Below are positions 58,597 to 64,000 of a stretch of DNA of 64,000 nucleotides, in pieces. The stretch is taken from positions 62,001-126,000 of the forward strand of contig NZ_QUZU01000008.1 of NCBI RefSeq assembly GCF_004682055.1. The letters are read 5' to 3'. Under the pieces are notes generated by a model. The model was not told the DNA's origin. It saw nothing but the letters and a program-made list of their open reading frames with translations, and did not search any database. A program made the translations under genes and the position numbers. Source of the stretch: Pseudomonas kairouanensis (GTDB lineage Bacteria; Pseudomonadota; Gammaproteobacteria; Pseudomonadales; Pseudomonadaceae). Position 1 is the stretch's first letter, and every line of letters begins with the position of its first letter.

Positions 58597-59727
58597 ATGC
58601 GTAAACTTCTAGCTTTTACCGTTTCCCTGGCCCTGGTTGCCGCCATCGCCGCGTATCTGGTCTGGACCCAGGAGCGCCCCGTGGCGCATTACCTGTCGGA
58701 CCTGCGCATTACCCTGGCCATCAATGAAGGCCTGCCCGCCGATCGCGGCAACCTGCTGGGCATCCAGCCGGAGCTGTTTCCGGCCGACTACCAGAGCCTT
58801 GAGCGCCTGCACCTGAAACTCGCGGCCTACCTGCAAAAGGCCCGGGATCAGGGGCTGGTCAATGACAAGACCATCGTTGTGCTCCCCGAACATATCGGCA
58901 CCTGGCTGATGCTCAAGGGCGAAAAAAACGAGGTGTACCAGGCCCTGCATGCCAAGGAAGCAATGAACTGGCTGTCGGTCAGCAACCCGCTGCGGTTTGC
59001 CCGTGCCTGGATCAGCGCCACCGGCGAAAACCGTACCGACGACGCCTACCTGCGCATGAAAGCCGCCGATATGGCGCGCGATTACCAGGTGCTGTTCGGC
59101 GGCCTGGCCAAGGAATTCGGCGTCACCCTGGTGGCGGGCTCCATCGCCCTGCCCAACCCGACGGTAAGCCAGGGGCAACTGCACATCGGTCACGGCGCGC
59201 TGTACAACGCCAGCCTGGTGTTCAATGCCGACGGCTCACCAGTAGGCCAGCCGCAACGCCAGCTCTACCCGATCTACGATGAACGCGGTTTTATCGCACC
59301 GGGCGACGAGCAGACCATCAGCGTGGTTGACACCCCGGCCGGGCGCCTGGGCGTGCTGGTGGGCAGTGACAGCTGGTACCCGGACAACTACCGCAAACTC
59401 AACGAACAAGGTGCGCAATTGATTGCGGTGCCGGCGTTTGTGCTGGGGCGCGATACGTGGGATCGCCCATGGCGCGGCTTCAAAAGTGTGTCCACGCCGC
59501 CGGAAATCAGCCTCAAGCCCGAAGAACTCAGCGAGGGCGAAGCCTGGCGCCGGCTGACCCTGATCAGCCAGCAGCCCATCAGCCAGGCCAGTGCCGGGAT
59601 GAGCGTGTTCCTGCGCGGCCAGTTCTGGGACCTGGGCACCGGCGGGCATAGCTTTCTCAGCAGCAACGGGCACGTCAGCGCCGACGGCGAGGCCCGTGGC
59701 GCGCGCTTGTTGAATATCTGGCTGTGA
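58597..59727 (+). CDS. Nitrilase-fold protein lacking the catalytic Cys
   Basis: A 376-residue protein anchored by an N-terminal helix (LLAFTVSLALVAAIAAYLVW, residues 4-23). The nitrilase fold is recognised by TIVVLPEHIGTWL (Glu98 in place of the catalytic Glu) and GRLGVLVGSDSWYPDN. In the latter the invariant Cys is Gly256 (family form ICYD), and the Lys strand reads QRQLYPIYDERGF without the usual Lys. Two of three triad residues are missing, so amidase activity is doubtful. Its stop overlaps the AraC gene. It is divergent from fadH. Confidence 0.82.
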   Translation: MRKLLAFTVSLALVAAIAAYLVWTQERPVAHYLSDLRITLAINEGLPADRGNLLGIQPELFPADYQSLERLHLKLAAYLQKARDQGLVNDKTIVVLPEHIGTWLMLKGEKNEVYQALHAKEAMNWLSVSNPLRFARAWISATGENRTDDAYLRMKAADMARDYQVLFGGLAKEFGVTLVAGSIALPNPTVSQGQLHIGHGALYNASLVFNADGSPVGQPQRQLYPIYDERGFIAPGDEQTISVVDTPAGRLGVLVGSDSWYPDNYRKLNEQGAQLIAVPAFVLGRDTWDRPWRGFKSVSTPPEISLKPEELSEGEAWRRLTLISQQPISQASAGMSVFLRGQFWDLGTGGHSFLSSNGHVSADGEARGARLLNIWL

Positions 59728-60752
59728 AACCGGTACGGCTGGGGGACCTGTCGGTGGGCTTTGTGCACACCTTGGCCGATGCCATCCACAGCCATGGGCT
59801 GGACCCACAACCCCTGCTGCTGCAATACGGCCTGGACCCGGCGCGCCTCGCCGAGGCCGGTGCCCGCCTGTCAATCCCGCGCTATATGCGCCTGGGCCAT
59901 GCGGCCATCCAACTGACCGGCAACCCCGCCCTGGGCCTGCGCATGGGCCAGCTCAGCCGCTTGAGCCAGGCCGGGCTCGCAGGCGTCACTGCCGCCCAGG
60001 CGCCCAACGTGCGAGAGGCCGCACGCGCGCTCACCCGCTTCGAAGCATTGTATGGCTCCAACTATCGCGGGCAATCGAGCTTTGACGAGGACGCCAATGG
60101 CGCCTGGCTGCGGTTCTATTCCATCAGCCCGTACAACGCCTACAACCGCTTTGTGGTGGATTCGATCATCGCCGGGTGGCTGTTTCAATTGTCGTCCGTG
60201 GCGCAGCAGCCGGTGCAGGCCCAGCGCATCGAGATCGAATTTGAAGCGCCGGACTACAGCGAACACTACAGCGTGCTCGGCGACATTCACTTCGGCGCCG
60301 AGGCCAACCAACTGCGCCTGAACCAACCCACCCTGGCACTGCGCAACCCACAGCATTGCCCCAGTACCTGGAACCTGTTGTTGCAATTGTGTGAGCGAGA
60401 GCTGGAGCAGTTGACCCGCACCCGCAGCCTGCGCGAGCGCATTACCCGCTTGCTCGGGCCGATGCTCAATGGCGGCCGGGAACCCGACCTGGAAGAAGTG
60501 GCGGCACGCTTGAAGCTGCCCACCTGGACACTGCGCCGCAAACTGGCCGATGAAGGCACCCAGTTTCGCGCGATACTTAATGACACCCGCCGCGACTTGG
60601 CCATGACCTACATTCGCGATACGGAACTGGCTTTCGGCGAGATCGCCTACTTGCTCGGGTTCGCCTCAGCCCAGGCGTTTCAACGGGCGTTCAGGCGATG
60701 GAACAACCAGACCCCAGGGGAATTTCGCCGCAGTCAGCGGCATTCCGCCTGA
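59724..60752 (+). CDS. AraC-family transcriptional regulator
   Basis: A 342-residue regulator with an N-terminal arabinose-binding-type sensor domain (LADAIHSHGLDPQPLLLQYGLDPARLAEAGARL...) and a C-terminal double helix-turn-helix: LEEVAARLKLPTWTLRRKLADEGTQFRAILNDTRRDLAMTYIRDTELAFGEIAYLLGFASAQAFQRAFRRW. It starts with GTG overlapping the nitrilase-fold gene's stop, so the two are translated together. It could sense a membrane/periplasmic product handled by that partner; targets are unknown. Confidence 0.92.
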   Translation: MKPVRLGDLSVGFVHTLADAIHSHGLDPQPLLLQYGLDPARLAEAGARLSIPRYMRLGHAAIQLTGNPALGLRMGQLSRLSQAGLAGVTAAQAPNVREAARALTRFEALYGSNYRGQSSFDEDANGAWLRFYSISPYNAYNRFVVDSIIAGWLFQLSSVAQQPVQAQRIEIEFEAPDYSEHYSVLGDIHFGAEANQLRLNQPTLALRNPQHCPSTWNLLLQLCERELEQLTRTRSLRERITRLLGPMLNGGREPDLEEVAARLKLPTWTLRRKLADEGTQFRAILNDTRRDLAMTYIRDTELAFGEIAYLLGFASAQAFQRAFRRWNNQTPGEFRRSQRHSA

Positions 60753-60760
60753 AGTCGGGG

Positions 60761-60847
60761 TTACAGCTCTGTGGCATCGTCTGCCGGTTCCAGCGGGTCC
60801 AGCTCAATGGCGTGGTATTCGAGCAATTCTTCCTGGTAATCGTCCAT
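60761..60847 (-). CDS. 28-residue acidic small protein
   Basis: A short frame reads MDDYQEELLEYHAIELDPLE and ends at TAA (60763-60761). AAGGAG lies 6 bases before the ATG, an unusually good ribosome site for such a short frame. It is strongly acidic. It is convergent with the AraC gene. Function is unknown; I have the impression that related peptides occur in other Pseudomonas. Confidence 0.6.
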   Translation of the reverse strand: MDDYQEELLEYHAIELDPLEPADDATEL

Positions 60848-60916
60848 CGTGGACTCCTTCTTCTTTGAGTAAAAAGCAGCTGCAATCAAGTGACCTGCGT
60901 GACCAGCCTAAAGTGC

Positions 60917-60948
60917 CGTCATGACGAAAAAATGTCGGCGTCATGACG
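60917..60948. promoter_or_regulatory. Two 10-bp palindromes, probable operator pair
   Basis: CGTCATGACG occurs at 60917-60926 and 60939-60948, centres 22 bp apart (two helical turns), each preceded by GC/GG. The pair lies upstream of the 28-residue gene and of the E1-like gene at 61081. Confidence 0.5.
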
Positions 60949-61011
60949 TTCCTGCACTCCAGAACTAAACGTAGCAGCGTTATGGCAATTTAGCATCTTG
61001 GACCCTGTATG

Positions 61012-61029
61012 TGATTGCAATTGCAATCA
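61012..61029. promoter_or_regulatory. MarR-type operator before the E1-like gene
   Basis: TGATTGCAATTGCAATCA, a perfect 18-bp palindrome, 51 bases before the start codon at 61081. The same core recurs at 62686. Confidence 0.75.
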
Positions 61030-61080
61030 TATGCACTCTTCCATTAGGGTTAGGGCATCCGCTATCAAGGGACTCACCCC

Positions 61081-62067
61081 ATGCCCGCTTCTACCGCCCA
61101 CGCTGCGCAGCTTTGCCTGGATGCGCTGAGCGCTGTCGAAAATACCCGCAGCTCGCCGCTGTACACCGTCATGAACATGGCCAATACCTTGGAGCTCAGC
61201 CGCCAGGCGTGGGTGATTCGGGGCCAATCGCGCAATCGACGCCTGGGCGGCTGGCCAACCTGGTTCGCTCGCAACACTTCGGAAAAACCCATGTTGTACC
61301 TGCACAGTGCGGCGTCTTCGGCGCAGTTGTGTGCGCTATCGGACGCCACGGCGCAGCGCGGCATCCTGTGCAACGACATCGAGAACCACCCCTCCCCCTG
61401 GCCCAAGGGGGCGCAGCCGTCCTTGCCACTGTGGCTGGCGACCAACCCACGCTGCACACCCTACGACCCGGCCTGCGGCGCAGAGGCCCGGGCGATTGTG
61501 CTGGCCGGGTTGCGCAGTTTGTACATGGACGGCCAGCCAGGGTTTTACTACCTGGCGCTGCACGATCATGAGCGCGCCATGCCACTGGCTGAATGGGACC
61601 GTGAAGCGGCGCTGAAGGGTATGTACCCGGTTCAGGGTGAACGCACCGCCGATGTTCGATTGCTGGGTGCGGGCAAGGCCCTGGAGGAAGTGATGCGCGC
61701 GGCGCAACTGTTGGAGCAGGACTGGAACGTGACTGCGCAGGTGTGGAGTTGCCCCAGCTATACGCGACTGACCCGCGAGGCGGCCGCCGCTGAGCGTTGG
61801 AATCGCCTGCACCCCACCGAGCCCAAGCGCGGTTGTCATGTGCGTGAATGCCTGGCGGGGAGTGATGCGCCGGTGATTGCTGTTACTGGCTATCCGCAGC
61901 CGATTGTTGATCAACTGGGCGGGTACGTGGATGCCAGTTTTGTCGCGCTGGGGTCGGCACCGAGTCGGTATTGGATTGTGGTAGTGGCGTTGCGGGCGTT
62001 GGTAGATAAAGGGTGTATCGATGCACAGCAACTGGAAACAGCAATGACCCGCTACCCACCGCCATGA
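61081..62067 (+). CDS. Stand-alone homologue of the pyruvate dehydrogenase E1 C-terminal region
   Basis: A 328-residue protein. From about residue 125 it follows the last third of AceE: CTPYDPACGAEARAIVLAGL, QPGFYYLALHDHE, VRLLGAGKALEEVMRAAQLLEQDWNVTAQVWSCPSYTRL, AERWNRLHPTEPKR, and WIVVVALRALVDKG. It lacks the GDG...NCN thiamine-diphosphate domain. The first ~120 residues are divergent. It may be a partner, decoy or relic E1 subunit. It shares its palindromic operator with the E1 gene at 62764, so the two are likely regulated together. Confidence 0.8.
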   Translation: MPASTAHAAQLCLDALSAVENTRSSPLYTVMNMANTLELSRQAWVIRGQSRNRRLGGWPTWFARNTSEKPMLYLHSAASSAQLCALSDATAQRGILCNDIENHPSPWPKGAQPSLPLWLATNPRCTPYDPACGAEARAIVLAGLRSLYMDGQPGFYYLALHDHERAMPLAEWDREAALKGMYPVQGERTADVRLLGAGKALEEVMRAAQLLEQDWNVTAQVWSCPSYTRLTREAAAAERWNRLHPTEPKRGCHVRECLAGSDAPVIAVTGYPQPIVDQLGGYVDASFVALGSAPSRYWIVVVALRALVDKGCIDAQQLETAMTRYPPP

Positions 62068-62082
62068 ATTGGAATGCAATCC

Positions 62083-62132
62083 AAAATGTGGGAGCGGCGG
62101 TGCGACGATTCGACTTGCTCGCTCCCACATTG
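62083..62132. repeat. Atypical REP hairpin
   Basis: AATGTGGGAGCG...CGCTCCCACATT arms enclose GCGGTGCGACGATTCGACTTGCT, a shorter centre than the other REPINs. It lies between convergent genes and could terminate both. Confidence 0.75.
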
Positions 62133-62147
62133 GATCTCCACAGATCC

Positions 62148-62618
62148 TCAGGTTTTGCGGCGGCCGCGGGTCTGCACGCCCGCCTCCATGGCCATCCCCG
62201 CCGTGCGCTCCAACGCATCGGCAAACCCCTGGCGCTGCTCAGGCTCGATCTGCGACAAAAACAGCTCATGCACGGTGCTTTCGTAGATCTTCCACATCTT
62301 TTTACGCAATACCCGGCCAGCATCGGTGATGGAAGCGGATGCCCCACGACCATCGCCTTCGGAACGGGAGCGCACCACCAGGCCGTCTTTTTCCAGGCGG
62401 TCCACAAGCCGCGTGAGGTTGTAGCGTTCGATGGCCAGTACATCGGCCAATTCGTGCATGCGGCGCGTGCCCTCTGGGCCACTTTCCAGGCCCCATAGCG
62501 CGTCGTACCAGGCATACGGCGGCAAGTCCGCTTGCGCCAGGCGCCGCTCGATTTCACGGATGACCGTCCTGTGGGCCCTGACAAAACGGAACCAGACATC
62601 AGGCTCATTCGACGACAT
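62148..62618 (-). CDS. MarR-family repressor of the E1-like genes
   Basis: A 156-residue winged-helix protein, with RMHELADVLAIERYNLTRLVDRLEKDGLVVRSRSEGDGRGASASITDAGRVLRKKM as the DNA-binding core. It is divergent from the E1 gene at 62764, and a palindrome of the type also found at 61012 lies in the shared intergenic region (62686). It probably represses both E1-like genes. The start at 62618 follows a modest GGATGG. Confidence 0.9.
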   Translation of the reverse strand: MSSNEPDVWFRFVRAHRTVIREIERRLAQADLPPYAWYDALWGLESGPEGTRRMHELADVLAIERYNLTRLVDRLEKDGLVVRSRSEGDGRGASASITDAGRVLRKKMWKIYESTVHELFLSQIEPEQRQGFADALERTAGMAMEAGVQTRGRRKT

Positions 62619-62685
62619 GCAACACCATCCGGGGAATTTCAAGAAGGTTGCAATAGTAGCTCATCCCGCGCTAGATTCGGCCATG

Positions 62686-62703
62686 TGATTGCAATTGCAA
62701 CTA
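62686..62703. promoter_or_regulatory. MarR-type operator before the E1 gene
   Basis: TGATTGCAATTGCAACTA, with a perfect TTGCAATTGCAA core (62689-62700), between the divergent marR and E1 genes. It matches 61012-61029 at 16 of 18 positions. Confidence 0.75.
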
Positions 62704-62763
62704 CATTGACGGCACTCCCACAAGGAGCCCGCCACTTGAAATCCGCCTACCCTGGAGCCCCAC

Positions 62764-64000
62764 ATGTCCACGAATAACGCAGTCAAACGTGACGACGACC
62801 CACAGGAAACCCGCGAATGGCTGGAGTCCATCGAATCGGTGCTGTCCACCGAAGGCCGCCCGCGCGCTCACTACCTGATCGATCAGTTGCTGGATTTTGA
62901 CGTTGCACGGCATGGCGACTTCTACGGGCGGGTCACCACTCCCTACGTCAATACCATCCCGGTGGACCGCCAACTGCCCTACCCCGGCAACCTGGCCATC
63001 GAGCGCCGCACCAATGCGTACATCCGCTGGAACGCCATGGCCATGGTCCTGCGCGCAGGTAAACACTCAGGTGTCGGTGGGCATATCGCTACCTACGCGT
63101 CAGCCGCCGTGCTGTATGACGTAGGCTTCGACCATTTCTTCCGTGGGCGTAGCGACAGCTTCGATGGCGACCTGGTGTACATCCAGGGCCACTCGTCCCC
63201 CGGCATCTACGGCCGTGCTTACCTCGAAGGCCGCATCAGCGAAGCGCAACTGGATAACTTCCGCCGCGAAGCCGGTGGTGAGGGGATTTCCTCCTACCCG
63301 CATCCGCGCTTGATGCCGGACTTCTGGCAATTTCCTACGGTGTCCATGGGGCTGGGCCCCATCACCGCCGCCTACCAAGCGCGTTTTATGCGTTACCTGG
63401 AATTTCGTGACCTCAAACAACACCAGGGTCGCAAGGTCTGGGCCTTCCTCGGTGATGGTGAAATGGACCAGCCGGAATCCCTGGCGGCCATCTCCCTGGC
63501 CGGGCGCGAGAAGCTCGACAACCTGATCTTCGTGGTCAACTGCAACCTGCAACGCCTGGACGGCCCGGTACGCGGCAATGCCAAGGTGATCCAGGAGTTC
63601 GAAAGCCTGTACCGGGCCGCCGGCTGGAATGTGATCAAGGTGATCTGGGGCGGCGGCTGGGATGCGCTGCTGGACAAAGACACCAGCGGCCTGCTGCGCC
63701 AGCGCATGATGGAATGCGTGGACGGCGACTATCAGAATTACAAGTCCCAGAACGGCGCCTACGTACGCGAACATTTCTTCGGTAAATACCCCGAGTTGCT
63801 GGCACTGGTTGCAGACATGTCCGACGACGATATCTGGAAACTCTCACGGGGCGGGCATGACCCGGACAAGGTCTACAACGCCTATGCCACCGCTGTGCGC
63901 CACGCCGGCCAACCCACCGTCATCCTGGCCAAGACCGTCAAGGGTTATGGCATGGGCGAGGCCGGCGAAGGCCAGAACATCAATCATCAGTTGAAGAAAA
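62764..64000 (+). CDS. Pyruvate dehydrogenase E1 (AceE/MdeB-like), 5' part
   Basis: The first 412 residues of a homodimeric-type 2-oxoacid dehydrogenase E1; the gene runs off the window. Thiamine-diphosphate motif GDGEMDQPESLAAISLAGRE...VVNCN is present (GDG...NCN), with strong AceE-type strings GRVTTPYVNTIPVDRQ, GHIATYASAAVLYDVGFDHFF and SMGLGPITAAYQARFMRYLE. GGAG precedes the ATG by 8 bases. It is probably a paralogue of the housekeeping AceE, since no aceF is next to it and a local MarR gene precedes it; MdeB-type 2-oxobutyrate dehydrogenase is possible. Confidence 0.93.
   Translation, partial: MSTNNAVKRDDDPQETREWLESIESVLSTEGRPRAHYLIDQLLDFDVARHGDFYGRVTTPYVNTIPVDRQLPYPGNLAIERRTNAYIRWNAMAMVLRAGKHSGVGGHIATYASAAVLYDVGFDHFFRGRSDSFDGDLVYIQGHSSPGIYGRAYLEGRISEAQLDNFRREAGGEGISSYPHPRLMPDFWQFPTVSMGLGPITAAYQARFMRYLEFRDLKQHQGRKVWAFLGDGEMDQPESLAAISLAGREKLDNLIFVVNCNLQRLDGPVRGNAKVIQEFESLYRAAGWNVIKVIWGGGWDALLDKDTSGLLRQRMMECVDGDYQNYKSQNGAYVREHFFGKYPELLALVADMSDDDIWKLSRGGHDPDKVYNAYATAVRHAGQPTVILAKTVKGYGMGEAGEGQNINHQLKK

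Overview
The window looks like chromosomal DNA of a fluorescent Pseudomonas (P. fluorescens group). This is inferred from the GC-rich coding sequence, REP/REPIN-type repeats built on GTGGGAG-N-GGCTTGCTC, PrrF and Crc-type small RNAs, a liu leucine-catabolism cluster and a DUF3077/DUF6124-like small protein. No rRNA, tRNA, CRISPR array, insertion sequence or prophage was seen. Gene order is mostly core-like, with a few accessory-looking insertions.

Layout. 1-4263: Mrp cation/proton antiporter operon (mrpA-B fusion cut by the window edge, then C to G). 4451-5541: two DHFR-fold genes, the second lacking the active-site Trp. 5543-6361: REPIN, a structured element and a DUF6124-like gene; then an AT-richer gene with a HEPN-like RNxxxH motif (6375-6956). 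7031-11641: cysS, glnS, ppiB, lpxH. 11796-16528: a MarR-controlled EmrAB/NodT tripartite efflux operon with two operator palindromes on its promoter. 16695-25327: tamB/tamA, a GNAT acetyltransferase, xthA, and a PstS-OmpA fusion protein. 25463-37066: acyl-CoA dehydrogenase and LysR regulator, then the leucine/isovalerate block (liuR, liuE, a CrcY/CrcZ-family sRNA, an acyl-CoA synthetase and liuABCD). 37325-37440: PrrF sRNA with a Fur box. 37715-41906: M14 carboxypeptidase, cytochrome b561, an anchored catalase-family peroxidase and an ECF sigma/anti-sigma pair. 41903-48287: CupE/Csu-type archaic pilus operon. 48476-50912: ZapE-like ATPase and a leucine-rich-repeat protein kinase. 51035-54755: YebC protein, LysR regulator and phnW-phnX for 2-aminoethylphosphonate use. 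54870-60847: cytochrome b561, an ACC deaminase/D-cysteine desulfhydrase homologue, fadH, a nitrilase-fold protein lacking its catalytic Cys, an AraC regulator and a 28-residue gene. 61081-64000: a stand-alone PDH E1 C-terminal homologue, a MarR regulator and the start of a full E1 gene (cut by the window edge).

The main new content is regulatory. I read direct sequence evidence for: (i) three near-identical LiuR-type palindromes before liuR, the acyl-CoA synthetase and liuA; (ii) a sigma-54 promoter and repeated A-rich Hfq/Crc target motifs in the ~372-nt RNA lying between the liu genes; (iii) two divergent promoters of identical architecture (GGGAATA-N15-CGTCTC) serving the ECF sigma factor and the peroxidase operon; (iv) MarR palindromes sitting between -35 and -10 and just after the start site of the efflux operon; (v) a shared TGATTGCAATTGCAATCA-type palindrome before both E1-like genes. 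No wholly new multi-gene defence or mobile system was recognised. The best candidates for undescribed biology are the split/duplicated E1 locus, the Cys-less nitrilase with its AraC partner, the Trp-less DHFR pair and the RNxxxH protein.
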